Counted from the stretch's first letter, positions 9,106 through 19,102 are shown. The stretch is DNA of 64,000 nt from Salinimicrobium sp963739625 (GCA_963739625.1 CAVUAU010000018.1:62001-126000), one strand, 5' to 3'. Numbers and translations: made by a program. The notes: generated from the sequence alone by a model not told the origin.

Positions 9106-11036
9106 TGGCAACATCTGCTACAGCCCCTACTAAAAAAGAGCTTTTTGGGCATCCGGTAGGACTTTACATTCTATTTTTTACTGAAATGTGGGAGCGCTTC
9201 TCCTACTACGGAATGCGTGCCATCCTGGTGCTTTATCTTGTTAGTGCCACCACCGGCGGCAATGCCGGCCTTGGCTGGTCTGGTGCCGAAGCCATAGCAC
9301 TTTATGGCTGGTATACCATGCTCGTTTATGTTGCTTCAATACCCGGAGGTATTATAGCTGATAAACTTCTGGGCCAAAAGAAGACCGTCTTGATTGGGGG
9401 AATTGTTCTTGTTGCGGGTCACGGAATTCTTGCCGTTGAAGAAATGTGGGCCTTCTATTCAGGTCTCGCCCTTATTATCGCAGGGGTAGGAATGTTGAAG
9501 CCTAATATTTCCACCATGGTAGGTGGTCTCTACAAGGAAGGAGATATTCGCCGCGATAAAGGCTTTACTATTTTCTACATAGGGATCAACCTTGGTGCTT
9601 TCCTTTCAAGTTTGATCGTAGGATATGTTGGAGAAAAAATTGGCTGGCACTGGGGCTTCGGGCTTGCAGGTATCGCCATGGCTCTAGGTTTGATCGTGTA
9701 CCTGTGGGGACAAAAATATCTTGCTAACGTTGGAAACCTGCTTTCTAAAGAAGAACAGGACGAAGGTGCTTCTTTTGTGGATCTTTTCAAGGACCTCTTC
9801 AAATCACCTCTGCAGCTTGTTATTTCGGGTGCCTTTATGGTCTTTTCGATTTACTGGCTTATTTTTCAATCCCTGCCTTACGGACTACTGTTCATCTTCC
9901 TTACGCTTGTGACCGCGATGATGTTGATGGTCTATAAAGACCTTACCTCACAAATCATGAAAGACAGGTATGTGGTGATGCTCTTGTCCTTTATTCTCAC
10001 GATCGTGTTCTGGGGAGCCTTTGAACAGGCAGGAGGATTGATGAACATTTATGCTTTAGAAAAGACAGACAGGACGCTTGGCTTCACGCTACCGCTTATC
10101 GGGAACGAAGTGCCGGCAACCTGGTTCCAGTCGCTTAACGCAATGTTTATCATCCTCTTTGGGGTAGCCGTAGCAAACTTCTGGGCAAGAAGAAAACTGC
10201 ATAACAAAGAAGCCTCCTCTTTGTTTAAAATGGCGACAGGGGTGATCATCATGGGACTTGGATTTATTTTCATGGCTATGGCCGCGAAAGAATATCAGCC
10301 GGGAATGGAAAAATCTGCTATGTACTGGCTCGTGTTAGCTTACCTGCTGCATACCATCGGGGAACTTTGTTCTTCGCCTGTGGCTTTATCTTTCATTACA
10401 AAACTTGCTCCTGTAAAATACGCTTCGCTCATGATGGGAGTTTATTTTGCCGCTACGGGTCTTGGAAACAAGGTGGCCGGGATCATTGGAGAAGTTTCTC
10501 AAAGTGAGCCCATCAATATTGAGCTTTCTGCATCACCGCAGGCCATACAACCTTTCTTAAAGGAAAATGACAGCGCTTTCATCAAGAATGAAGATTTCAG
10601 GATCAATGCGCTCATTTATCCCGAAGGTGGCGAATTCGAGGCTGTCGGGGTCAGTAATAAGCAGTCGGTTCTTGACGTAATTGCCTTTGAAAATCCGGAG
10701 AAAACACAGGAAATTTACGACATTCTAAATGAGGAAGCCGTTTCCCGGGAGAATCCTTATCACGTGACCTTCGAATTCAAAATGGATGAGGATACGAAGG
10801 ATTACAATGGGGTTTTCATCATCGACGAAGTACAAACCGACAGGGAATTCTGGACCTTCCTTTCAATTACCATCTTCACTGCGGTATTTGGATTCATTGT
10901 GATCCTCATGCTTAAACCTCTTAAACGACTTACTCACGGTGTGGAAGACCAGGAAAAAGAGCTTCCGCAGCAAGAGAAATTCGAATTGGGGGATGAGGAT
11001 ATTGTTGATAGAGAAGAACGTAAACACAAAAAATAA
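9105..11036 (+). CDS. POT-family proton-coupled di/tripeptide transporter
   Basis: A 643-residue MFS protein with the POT/PTR2 signatures: the E-x-x-ERF-x-YYG motif on helix 1 (EMWERFSYYGMRAILVLYL) and FTIFYIGINLGAF on helix 5. It is longer than the usual 450-500 residues because of a hydrophilic insert of about 120 residues between the last helices (about 465-590), seen in other Bacteroidota members. Its ATG overlaps the DPP IV stop (TAATG) and its own stop overlaps the next transporter, so all three genes are coupled. It should import the dipeptides released by the upstream peptidase. Confidence 0.92.
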   Translation: MATSATAPTKKELFGHPVGLYILFFTEMWERFSYYGMRAILVLYLVSATTGGNAGLGWSGAEAIALYGWYTMLVYVASIPGGIIADKLLGQKKTVLIGGIVLVAGHGILAVEEMWAFYSGLALIIAGVGMLKPNISTMVGGLYKEGDIRRDKGFTIFYIGINLGAFLSSLIVGYVGEKIGWHWGFGLAGIAMALGLIVYLWGQKYLANVGNLLSKEEQDEGASFVDLFKDLFKSPLQLVISGAFMVFSIYWLIFQSLPYGLLFIFLTLVTAMMLMVYKDLTSQIMKDRYVVMLLSFILTIVFWGAFEQAGGLMNIYALEKTDRTLGFTLPLIGNEVPATWFQSLNAMFIILFGVAVANFWARRKLHNKEASSLFKMATGVIIMGLGFIFMAMAAKEYQPGMEKSAMYWLVLAYLLHTIGELCSSPVALSFITKLAPVKYASLMMGVYFAATGLGNKVAGIIGEVSQSEPINIELSASPQAIQPFLKENDSAFIKNEDFRINALIYPEGGEFEAVGVSNKQSVLDVIAFENPEKTQEIYDILNEEAVSRENPYHVTFEFKMDEDTKDYNGVFIIDEVQTDREFWTFLSITIFTAVFGFIVILMLKPLKRLTHGVEDQEKELPQQEKFELGDEDIVDREERKHKK

Positions 11037-12823
11037 TGGCAACTGTAGCTACCACAGAAAATCCTGATTTTTTTAAGACAAAAGTCCTTGGCCATCCGGC
11101 GGGACTTTTTGTTCTTTTCTTCACCGAAATGTGGGAGCGCTTCTCATTCTACGGAATGAGGGTGCTGCTGGTAAACTTCCTCACGATGGCTATTGTGGGA
11201 GTTGACAACCCCGGCTGGGGCTGGTCAATGGAGAACGCAGGTGCCCTTTTTGGAACCTACGCAGGATTGCTTTACCTAACGCCTATTGCGGGTGGGATCA
11301 TCGCCGATAAACTGATTGGATACCGATGGGCAGTGGTTGTTGGTGCAGGTATTATGACCCTGGGCCACATCTCGATGGCTGTTGAAACTGAATTCTCCCT
11401 CTATTTTGGACTGGGCTTACTGGTCATTGGTACAGGTTTTTTCAAACCGAATATTACCTCGATCATTTCTGAAATGTACGACGGCAAACCCGACAAAAAA
11501 GACGGTGCCTACACTATCTTTTACATGGGTGTAAATGCCGGGGCTTTCTTTGGAATGATGCTTTGCGGGTATTTAGCCGAAAGAATTGGCTGGAGCTGGG
11601 GCTTTGGTCTTGCAGGGGTCTTCATGTTTCTTGGAACGCTCCAATTCTGGCTGGCAAAGCCACTCTTTGGGAATGTAGGAGGCGTGCCGGATAAGGAACT
11701 GCAGGCGAAGGAAGTTCAGGAAGAGGAAAGAACAGGAGTTAAGAACCACAAACATAATCCTTTCACCTTGCTGGATAAGATCCTCATCCTTGCCACTGCA
11801 GTAATTGGATTTCTATACCTTATTAATGACCCGGTCTCGAAGATCGCAGATCTTAATCTGTTGCCGGTAGTCCTTCCATTTGACCTTGGAGGGGAAGCTG
11901 TTTCAGGACCTATTGGTTTCGCCTTGATCGCGCTCGTGCTGTTCCTGGTACTGGTGATCTCGAGAATTTCGAGGTATGCACCTATTGTTAGGGACCGAAT
12001 GATTGCGGTGATCATCTTCGCCTTCTTTACGGTCTTCTTCTTTATGGCCTTTGAACAGGGCGCGAGTTCGCTCATCGTTTTTGCCCGTGACTCGGTTGAC
12101 AGGGAGCTGGTAGGAACGGCGGCAACCGTTTTCAATACGGTTAATGCCTTGCTAACGGTAATACCCTTAATGGTGATCACTTATGTGTTGTTCCTGTTGT
12201 GGAAACAAACCTACAGCAAAGTATTGGGTTCTAACATCGTGCTTGCCATCTGTTTCGCATTGATCTGGGGAATTGTCATCTGGATGCTGGCGCGGGAATT
12301 TTCAGGAGAGATCACAGAGATCACGGTGTCCTGGTTCAGTATTTTGAACTCCTTTTTTATCATCGTTTTTGCTTCTTTCTTCTCCAAATGGTGGGAGAGC
12401 AAATACAATCCTTCCGCAGCCTGGAAATACAGCTTTGGTTTGATTCTTTTGGGACTCGGTTTTGGATTGCTGGCATTTGGTTCCAGCGGAATTGCCGAAG
12501 GTGCCAAAGTGAGTATGATCTGGTTGATCCTGGCTTACCTTTTCCACACGCTTGGAGAACTTTGCCTCTCGCCACTGGGACTGTCTTACGTAAGTAAACT
12601 GGTGCCGGCGCGTATGATCGCCTTCATGTTTGGAATGTGGTACCTCGCAATCGCTATTGGCAATAAACTTGCCGGGTCTCTAGGAGGGATCATTGAGAAG
12701 GTGACGCAGCAATACGATCTTTCTACCTTTTTCCTTATCTTTACGGTTATCCCTATTGGAGCGGGAATTTTAGTAGGCTTGCTTAATCCTTTGCTGAAAA
12801 AGCTCATGCACGGGATCAAATAA
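11036..12823 (+). CDS. second POT-family peptide transporter
   Basis: A 595-residue POT transporter with EMWERFSFYGMRVLLVNFL and FYMGVNAGAFFGMML. It resembles its upstream neighbour in the first half but lacks that protein's long late insert, so the pair is an old duplication that has diverged, perhaps in substrate preference. The ATG overlaps the preceding stop, and a terminator about 25 bases downstream ends the operon. Confidence 0.92.
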   Translation: MATVATTENPDFFKTKVLGHPAGLFVLFFTEMWERFSFYGMRVLLVNFLTMAIVGVDNPGWGWSMENAGALFGTYAGLLYLTPIAGGIIADKLIGYRWAVVVGAGIMTLGHISMAVETEFSLYFGLGLLVIGTGFFKPNITSIISEMYDGKPDKKDGAYTIFYMGVNAGAFFGMMLCGYLAERIGWSWGFGLAGVFMFLGTLQFWLAKPLFGNVGGVPDKELQAKEVQEEERTGVKNHKHNPFTLLDKILILATAVIGFLYLINDPVSKIADLNLLPVVLPFDLGGEAVSGPIGFALIALVLFLVLVISRISRYAPIVRDRMIAVIIFAFFTVFFFMAFEQGASSLIVFARDSVDRELVGTAATVFNTVNALLTVIPLMVITYVLFLLWKQTYSKVLGSNIVLAICFALIWGIVIWMLAREFSGEITEITVSWFSILNSFFIIVFASFFSKWWESKYNPSAAWKYSFGLILLGLGFGLLAFGSSGIAEGAKVSMIWLILAYLFHTLGELCLSPLGLSYVSKLVPARMIAFMFGMWYLAIAIGNKLAGSLGGIIEKVTQQYDLSTFFLIFTVIPIGAGILVGLLNPLLKKLMHGIK

Positions 12824-12845
12824 ACCTGCTAAAAAAGATATTTTT

Positions 12846-12876
12846 GAACGCCCTCTTTTAAAGTGGGCGTTTTTTA
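12846..12876 (+). terminator. rho-independent terminator after the peptide operon
   Basis: An AACGCCC/GGGCGTT stem with an inner CTTT/AAAG extension, followed by a run of T. It ends the DPP IV-POT-POT transcript just before the thioredoxin gene. Confidence 0.8.
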
Positions 12877-12918
12877 TATCTTCGGAATGATTATTGAAAA
12901 AGAGCGAAAAAACCTTTT

Positions 12919-13470
12919 ATGAAAAAGCTATTACTAACCTTCTTTTTAGTAGCCTTGACCGGCCTTTCCCTGAATGCGCAGGAGATCAAGTGGATGAGCA
13001 TGAATGAGGCCCTTGAGGCGCAGCAAAAGAAGCCGAAAAAGATCTTCATGGACGCCTATACAGAATGGTGTGGTCCCTGTAAAATGTTGGATAAGAATAC
13101 TTTTTCAAACAAAGACCTCGCAAAATATGTCAATAAACACTATTATCCGGTAAAGTTTAATGCAGAGGGTACAGATACGATCAATTACAAACAGCGCATC
13201 TTCAGCAATCAAAATTATATTCCCAACAAGCGGGGACGTAATAACACCCATGACTTTACCCGGGCATTAGGAGTGCAGGCATATCCAAGCCTGGTGTTCT
13301 TTGATGAGCAGGGCAATCTTATTGGCCCTATTCCCGGTTATCGTACCCCGCAGGAGCTCGAAGTTTTCCTGAAGCTGTTCTCGGGCGAGGATTACAAAGA
13401 CATCACAACTCAGGAAGCTTATCAGGAATATGCACGTAATTTCGAGCATAAGTTTGAGACTTCAGAATAG
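12919..13470 (+). CDS. exported thioredoxin-family protein (WCGPC)
   Basis: A 183-residue protein with a cleavable signal peptide (ending near SLNAQ) and one thioredoxin domain. The redox motif is TEWCGPCKML at about residues 49-58. The cis-proline region reads VQAYPSLVFFDEQG. It should act in the periplasm as a disulphide reductant or isomerase. The insertion between the active site and the cis-proline (NYIPNKRGRNNTHDFTRAL) is longer than in a minimal thioredoxin. A TATCTTCG box at 12877-12884 could be its promoter, but it is not a full consensus match. The client is unknown. Confidence 0.85.
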   Translation: MKKLLLTFFLVALTGLSLNAQEIKWMSMNEALEAQQKKPKKIFMDAYTEWCGPCKMLDKNTFSNKDLAKYVNKHYYPVKFNAEGTDTINYKQRIFSNQNYIPNKRGRNNTHDFTRALGVQAYPSLVFFDEQGNLIGPIPGYRTPQELEVFLKLFSGEDYKDITTQEAYQEYARNFEHKFETSE

Positions 13471-13526
13471 TAATTGAGCATTTTTAGCAACAGCTAAAAA
13501 TTCGTAAATTGTCTAAAACTCTGAAT

Positions 13527-13772
13527 ATGGGAAGTTTAACTATTTCTGTCGAAATCTTAAATCGGTACTTTCGTTATCTAGAGGACCTGGATAAACTTTC
13601 CAAGAGGAGTTTAATATTAAAACTACGGGAATCGATGAAAGTTGAAAAACCAAATAGAAGTGATCTAAAGGATATTTTTGGAGCCTGGGAAGATGATGCT
13701 AGTTCAGATGAAATAATTCGCAGGATTCGGGATTCAAGAGTGGAAAAACCAAACTTTGAGGACCTCGACTAA
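13527..13772 (+). CDS. probable antitoxin of a VapBC-type pair
   Basis: An 81-residue acidic and basic mixed protein directly upstream of a PIN-domain toxin, overlapping it (TAATG). It has a predicted N-terminal strand-helix (MGSLTISVEILNRYFRYLED) and two copies of a short pattern, VEKPNRSDLKD and VEKPNFEDLD, perhaps the toxin-wrapping region. I do not recognise its family. A TTG at 13509 would add six residues; the ATG is preferred. A hairpin with an 8-9 bp AT-rich stem (13480-13501) sits just upstream and could be an operator or a weak terminator of the thioredoxin gene. The antitoxin role is inferred from position and size. Confidence 0.7.
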   Translation: MGSLTISVEILNRYFRYLEDLDKLSKRSLILKLRESMKVEKPNRSDLKDIFGAWEDDASSDEIIRRIRDSRVEKPNFEDLD

Positions 13773-14170
13773 TGATTTTCCTACTGGATACTAATATCTG
13801 TATTCACTTCTTTCGTGGGAACTTTGATTTACTGAAGAAGTTTGAGGAAGTTGGTCTACAAAATTGTGCAATATCTGAAATTACCCTGGCCGAGCTCACC
13901 TTTGGTGCTGAATCTAGCACAAATCCGAAGAAAAACTTTCAGGTAATTAAAAATTTTACTGAAAGAATAATAATACTTCCCATTTTCAATGCCGTTGGTG
14001 TTTATGCAAAAGAAAAGGTCCGCTTGAGAGGTTTGGGTGAAATGATCAGTGATTTCGATTTACTCATTGGTTCGACGGCTGTAGCAAACGATTTGATTAT
14101 GGTAACGGAGAATATGAAGGAGTTTAAGAGGATCCAAAATCTATCGCTCGAAAATTGGGTTGTACGCTAA
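13772..14170 (+). CDS. vapC: PIN-domain ribonuclease toxin, VapC family
   Basis: A 132-residue PIN-domain protein with the expected acidic residues: Asp in FLLDTNICIHFFRG, Glu in ISEITLAELTFGAE, and Asp in ISDFDLLIGSTAVAND. It closes with the VapC-like pattern VTENMKEFKRI...LENW. Members are Mg2+-dependent endoribonucleases that cut tRNA or rRNA when freed from the antitoxin. It is co-translated with the upstream partner and ends six bases before the converging ComEC gene. Confidence 0.88.
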   Translation: MIFLLDTNICIHFFRGNFDLLKKFEEVGLQNCAISEITLAELTFGAESSTNPKKNFQVIKNFTERIIILPIFNAVGVYAKEKVRLRGLGEMISDFDLLIGSTAVANDLIMVTENMKEFKRIQNLSLENWVVR

Positions 14171-14175
14171 TCTTT

Positions 14176-16210
14176 TTATTCCAGCACAAAAGCCCCTTTT
14201 TCATAGGTGCTAAAAAAGGAAATTTCATATAGCTGTCCGGTGTTTTGCCAGCGCTGCACATAGCTGCGGTAATTACTGCCGTCGGCAATGATCTGCCGGG
14301 GCTGTAGCTCTTTTATCACCCGCTCGAGGTTGACCTTTGGTGAGCCTGATAGCAGTACGTACGGTGCCTGCGGAAGGTTTTTTGGATAAATGCCGGTGCT
14401 GTCAATAACAAGCAACAGCTTTCCGTTCTGAAAATAAGCGTTTTTAGGTGGTTTTCTTCTGATGTGTTGCAGGTCTTCCCCAATCCTGAAATTCTTTAGC
14501 CATCCCGGTTCTTCGGAAAAATTAGATTTTTGAAAGAGCAGTAAATTTTCCCCTTTTTGGGACCCAATGAAAGTGTTCTTCGAGCTGTGGAATATCAGTA
14601 GTTGTTCTTTTGTTTCTGAAGCCTTAAAAATATAGGACAGCTGCAGCAGGACCACCGCCGAAAATGCGAGCATAAGCCTGCGATAGCTGAAGGAGTAGAG
14701 CAGGAAGGTCAGCGCGATGATCAACAGGTAAAAAGCCAAAACTTCGGTGCCGCTAAAGGAGATATCTTTAAACAGGAATTGTTCCTGCCGGGCCGCCCAT
14801 TCTATAAAGGAGTTCAGTAAGTTGATACATTCACCAAAGGCGCGCGCCAGGAAGCCGGGAAGCAGCTGCAACAGCGACAGAATTATAACGAGAATTCCGA
14901 AGCCGAGGAGAAAGCCAACCGTAGGAAGGATAACCAGGTTCGTAAGAAAGAACAGCCCCGGGAATTGGTGGAAATAGTAGAGAGTGAGGGGGAAAACCGC
15001 TACTTGTGCCGCGAAAGTACCGGTAATAATTCCCCAAAAAAGTCTTGAGACCTTGTACTTTGGTCGCCAGAGCCGGTAAAGTTTTGGTTGCAGCAAAATA
15101 ATGCCCAGCACGGCAAGGTAACTTAACTGGAACCCCACTTCAAAGATCCACTGCGGATTGATGAGTAGCAGGAAGAGCAGCGAAACGAAAACCGGGATAA
15201 GATTGCTGCTGCGTCTTTTGAGCTGCATGCCAACCGCCAAAAAGCTGAACATGCTCACCGCACGCACCACAGAGGGAGAAAGGCCTGTAAGCACGGCAAA
15301 ACCCCAAAGCAGCAGGATGAGTAAAATCCCTTTTAAGATCCTGCCTTTCCTAAAACGATCCAATGGCAGGAGGAGCCAATTGAGCAGGAGCAGAATAAGC
15401 CCAACATGCAAACCTGAAACAGCCAGAATATGGACGACGCCGGCTGCAGCAAAATTGTTATACACCTCGGCAGAGATGTCCTGTTTTTGTCCCAGTAGCA
15501 ATGCCTGCACCGTTCCTAATTGACTTGTGGAAAAACCGTTTTTCTGAAGGCTTTGAACGATGGTTCTTCTGCTGTCGGCTGCCAGGATCTCAAAACCTTG
15601 TTTTCTTTCGCTCAAGTAATGTATAAGTACCCGGATAAAGCAGGACCTGTCTTGGCACCTTTCTTTTGTCCATAAAATCACGGTAATTGAACTGGTGCGG
15701 ATTCTTTGGTGCCGGGATTTCCTGAAACTGGGCCGGGAAAAGGAGTTGCTGCCCTTCCAAAAATGACATTTTTGAACCCTCTTTGGGTAGAAGAAGCAGC
15801 AGTTTGCCTTCGGCCGGTTTTTGGTCAATACGCCTGACTTCGGCTATTGCTTTTTGAGAAAAAAGGTCGGGCTTTAGTACGTGACTCACTTCGGCAAGAA
15901 CTAAGGGAGTGGTAGCTTCAGTTTTTTCGGAAGAGATCTTGTTGAGATAATGCTGTGGCTGGTTGCGAGGCTGGTGAATGCTCCAAATGAATATTCCGAA
16001 GCCCACAAAAAGTAAGGAGGAGAAAATTCCGAAGAAGAAACCTTCAGAAAAGAGTTTTTTGGACAGCTGCCAGCTAAGCAGGAAAGGGATGAGTAAAAAT
16101 AACAGGAGGAAAAAACCGGTTTTTGGCGGTAGTTCGAGAAAATTTCCCAGTACAAGCCCGCACAGCAGGAGCAGTGTAAGTCGAATAACGGGTGTGCGCA
16201 GGAGTTTCAT
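14176..16210 (-). pseudogene. comEC: ComEC/Rec2 DNA-uptake channel protein, split by a 1-bp frameshift
   Basis: The N-terminal part (start 16210) has early transmembrane helices and a DUF4131/OB-like domain ending in NPHQFNYRDFMDKRKV. The C-terminal part carries the Competence domain (AAAGVVHILAVSGLHVGLIL, then GLSPSVVRAVSMF) and a beta-lactamase-like tail. The frames overlap, and the switch fits one extra A in the run of four at 15601-15604 (T on the plus strand). Removing it gives LLERKKQGFEILAADSRR and a normal 677-residue protein. ComEC carries single-stranded DNA across the inner membrane during transformation. No other competence gene is nearby. Whether the break is real or a sequencing error cannot be told from the sequence alone; the wider pattern favours error. 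Confidence 0.9.
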
Positions 16211-16238
16211 TCTCAGGTTATTAACCTAAGATATGAAT

Positions 16239-16791
16239 TTAGAGAATACGCCGCGCCATTACAAAGTGTTGCTGCCAGTAATTTTCGTCAAGGCTCGAGA
16301 TGATCACACCGCGGGAGGTGGTGGAGTGGATGAAAAAGATCCTGTCGTCCTGCAGTTCAACGATCATTCCTACATGGCTAATGACATTTTTATTTCTTCC
16401 GGTCTCGAAGAACAGCAAGTCACCGGGGGTAACATTTGAAAGTGGCAGTTTCTCTCCCAGCTGGGCCATTGCACGCGAGGAGCGGGGCAGGGCAATGTCT
16501 TTAAGCAGGAAAACCGAATAGACGAGGCCGGAGCAGTCCATACCGGCGGTGCTGGTGCCGCCATACTTGTAGGCGGTGCCTATAAAATCTTTGGCAGTGG
16601 CAATAAGATCAAATGGAAGGCTTTCTTCTTCTGAAAGAGCTGAAGGAGCCTCAATATCTGAAACTTCCGGTTCTTCGGAAATTTCATTGTGATGAGTTTT
16701 CATTTACTTCGGGGGCGGCTGAAACACTCTTTTTTTGAACCCCGCAGGAGGCCAGGAGGAGCGGCAGCAAAAGGAAAATTAATTTTTTCAT
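16239..16791 (-). pseudogene. NlpC/P60 (C40) peptidoglycan hydrolase lipoprotein, frameshifted after the signal
   Basis: The catalytic domain has the C40 signatures: Cys in GMDCSGLVYSVF, His in ISHVGMIVEL, and FIHSTTSRGV. An ATG at 16703 gives a 154-residue protein with no export signal, and TAA sits directly before it. Another frame starting at 16791 encodes a textbook lipoprotein signal (MKKLIFLLLPLLLASCG) that reads into this gene and stops at 16684-16686. Removing one A from the run of four at 16697-16700 joins them as a 183-residue lipoprotein with an acidic linker (APEVNETHHNEISEEPE). It should cut peptide cross-links in the periplasm. The gene follows lpxB by three bases. Confidence 0.82.
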
Positions 16792-16794
16792 AAG

Positions 16795-17913
16795 CTATTC
16801 CGCAGAAATGGATTCATAAATGAGCCTCGCAGTTTTTTCACTGGCACCGGTGCCGCCAAGTTTTTTCTCCAGTTCATAGTAGTCTGAAAAAAGCTTTTTT
16901 CGATGATCTTCAGAAAGGATCTTTTGAAGCTCTTTTTTGAGGTTCTTCTTGTTAAAATCCCGCTGAATAAGCTCTTTCACAACTTCGCGGTCCATGATGA
17001 GGTTGACAAGTGAAATGTAGTCGAGCTTGATTATGCGTTTGGCGATCTCGTAAGAGATGAAGCTGCCTTTGTAGCAAACCACCTCGGGTACCTTAAAAAG
17101 AGCGGTTTCAAGCGTGGCTGTTCCGGAAGTTACGAGTGCAGCATTGGCGAGACTAAGCACATCATAGGTCCTGTTCATCACCAGGTGTACGTTCTTCTTT
17201 TTGATGAACTGAGCGTAGAATTCGGGTTCCTGGCTGGGAGCACCGGCGATGACGAACTGGTAATCTTTAAAATCGTCGGTAATGCTCAACATGATCTCGA
17301 GCATTTTTGAGATCTCCTGTTTTCGGCTTCCGGGAAGCAGCGCGATGACCGGGCGCTGATCAAGCTGAAATTCGGCTTTAAAAGCTTTGGCATCTACGGG
17401 AGGCCTGTTGGCAATGGCATCGATCAAAGGATGGCCCACAAAATGCACTTTGTAGCCGTGTTTGTCTTCGTAAAATTCTTTTTCAAAAGGCAGGATGACG
17501 TACATCTGGTCTATATCCCGCTGGATATCTTTGATGCGGTTCTCTTTCCAGGCCCATATTTGAGGAGAGATATAGAAATGGGTCTTGAATCCTTCTTTTC
17601 GCGCCCATTTTGCAATGCGAAGATTGAAGCCGGGATAATCGACAAAAATAATCACATCGGGATCATAATTTTTAATATCCTGTTTGCAGAAGGAAATGTT
17701 GCCAAGTATGGTTTTAAGGTTCATGATGACTTCGGAAAACCCCATAAAAGCGAGGTCGCGGTAATGTTTAACCGGCGTTCCCCCGTGCTGCGCCATGAGA
17801 TCACCACCCCAGAACCTGAAATTTGCTGAAGTATCTACCTTTTTCAAAGCCTTCATCAGGTTTGCTGCATGCAAATCTCCAGACGCTTCTCCTGCAATGA
17901 GATAGTACTTCAT
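16795..17913 (-). CDS. lpxB: lipid-A-disaccharide synthase
   Basis: A 372-residue GT19 glycosyltransferase. It opens with MKYYLIAGEASGDLHAANLM and has FVDYPGFNLRIAKWARKEGF, ISPQIWAWKENRI, LPGSRKQEI and TSGTATLETALF, all hallmarks of LpxB. It joins UDP-diacylglucosamine to lipid X to form the lipid A disaccharide at the cytoplasmic face of the inner membrane. It overlaps the upstream small membrane gene by one base and is in the same orientation as surE, so the three form an operon. Confidence 0.96.
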   Translation of the reverse strand: MKYYLIAGEASGDLHAANLMKALKKVDTSANFRFWGGDLMAQHGGTPVKHYRDLAFMGFSEVIMNLKTILGNISFCKQDIKNYDPDVIIFVDYPGFNLRIAKWARKEGFKTHFYISPQIWAWKENRIKDIQRDIDQMYVILPFEKEFYEDKHGYKVHFVGHPLIDAIANRPPVDAKAFKAEFQLDQRPVIALLPGSRKQEISKMLEIMLSITDDFKDYQFVIAGAPSQEPEFYAQFIKKKNVHLVMNRTYDVLSLANAALVTSGTATLETALFKVPEVVCYKGSFISYEIAKRIIKLDYISLVNLIMDREVVKELIQRDFNKKNLKKELQKILSEDHRKKLFSDYYELEKKLGGTGASEKTARLIYESISAE

Positions 17914-18200
17914 TATATGACTACGAATTTTAGAACAGCAATAATAAGAGCGGCAAAAATGGAGGCTAAAAGAACGCCCCGGGCCTTATAGATCTGCTTT
18001 TTGTTTAGGAAATAGAAGAAAGGCACGAAGTTCAAAATAGCGCCTGCCGTAATTAAAATGCCCAAAAACTCGTTGATCAGGGCTTCTTCCAGGGTATCAT
18101 AGAGAGAGATATCTGAAAAGAGGAGCACGTATAGTGTGATTCCCACAAGTGTGGAAAAAATTCCCGTAAAAAACCCGATGAGGATCTCTTTTTTAATCAT
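17913..18200 (-). CDS. small membrane protein between surE and lpxB, hypothetical
   Basis: A 95-residue protein with three hydrophobic segments (about 7-27, 44-64, 75-94). It overlaps surE by eight bases and lpxB by one, so it is translated with them. The same gene order is familiar from other Flavobacteriia, but I know no function. An envelope or lipid A role is suggested only by the lpxB neighbour. Confidence 0.8.
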   Translation of the reverse strand: MIKKEILIGFFTGIFSTLVGITLYVLLFSDISLYDTLEEALINEFLGILITAGAILNFVPFFYFLNKKQIYKARGVLLASIFAALIIAVLKFVVI

Positions 18201-18975
18201 TCAGCTCCCATGAATTTAGATCGCCCAAAAATTGATGGGCGGTAAGGTCAAATTGTATAGGTACCACCGAGACATAACCTTGTGAAAGAGCAAATTCGTC
18301 GCTGTCTTCACCTTCGTCTTCATTGACAAACCTTCCGGAAAGCCAGTAATAATCGCGACCCTGCGGATTTGTTCTTTTGTCGAACTCCTCTTCCCAGCGT
18401 GCATTGGCCTGGCGGCAAATTTTTATGCCTTTAATTTCTTCTTCAGGAAGCTTTGGAAGATTCACGTTGAGCACCACTCCTTTAGGTAAGCCGTGTTTAA
18501 GGACCTGCCGAGTAATCTTTCTTACAAACTTCTTGGATGGTTCAAAATCTGCATTGAGGGAGTAGTCGAGCAGGGAAAAACCAATAGCAGGGATGCCTTC
18601 TATACCTGCTTCTACTGCCGCGCTCATAGTACCGCTGTAGATCACGTTGATGGAAGAATTGGAACCGTGGTTGATCCCGCTCACGCAAAGGTCCGGCTTG
18701 CGATGCAGGATCTCCTGGGTGGCAATCTTGACACAATCGGCAGGAGTACCCGAGCAACTGAATTCTTTATGTTTGTAGGTTTCTTTTACCGTTACCTGGT
18801 CGCAGAAGAGGGTGTCGCTAATGGTAATGGCGTGTCCCATCCCGCTCTGTGGGCTGTCTGGCGCTACCACTACCACGTCTCCCAGCTGTTTCATCACTTC
18901 AATAAGAGCTCTTATCCCGGGAGCGGTGATGCCATCATCATTGGTCACCAGAATTAGCGGTTTGTTTTGAGGCAT
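18193..18975 (-). CDS. surE: 5'/3'-nucleotidase SurE
   Basis: A 260-residue SurE phosphatase with the metal-binding start LVTNDDGITAPGIRAL, the conserved SGMGHAITIS, the second metal site SGINHGSNSSINVIYSGTMSAAVEG-like stretch, and the C-terminal VVPIQFDLT. It hydrolyses nucleoside 5'- and 3'-monophosphates in the cytoplasm and supports stationary-phase survival. It is the first gene of a surE - small membrane protein - lpxB unit and is transcribed away from prc. Confidence 0.95.
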   Translation of the reverse strand: MPQNKPLILVTNDDGITAPGIRALIEVMKQLGDVVVVAPDSPQSGMGHAITISDTLFCDQVTVKETYKHKEFSCSGTPADCVKIATQEILHRKPDLCVSGINHGSNSSINVIYSGTMSAAVEAGIEGIPAIGFSLLDYSLNADFEPSKKFVRKITRQVLKHGLPKGVVLNVNLPKLPEEEIKGIKICRQANARWEEEFDKRTNPQGRDYYWLSGRFVNEDEGEDSDEFALSQGYVSVVPIQFDLTAHQFLGDLNSWELND

Positions 18976-19102
18976 TTGTGAAAATTTTATGGATGCTAAA
19001 TTAAATTAATTTCCTGAGGAAAACATTATATTCGTAGTTTAACAATTGACCCACAACAACGCAAGTGTGGCACAGTTTTTAATGTATTTAGGCAGAATAA
19101 CA

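Noticed and set aside
13509..13526. TTG start for the VapB-like antitoxin
   Set aside because: An ATG six codons later starts nearer to the first predicted structural element.
15590..15828. Overlapping ends of two comEC frames as two separate genes
   Set aside because: The overlap is the wrong-frame tail of each part; the joined protein has normal length and domain order.
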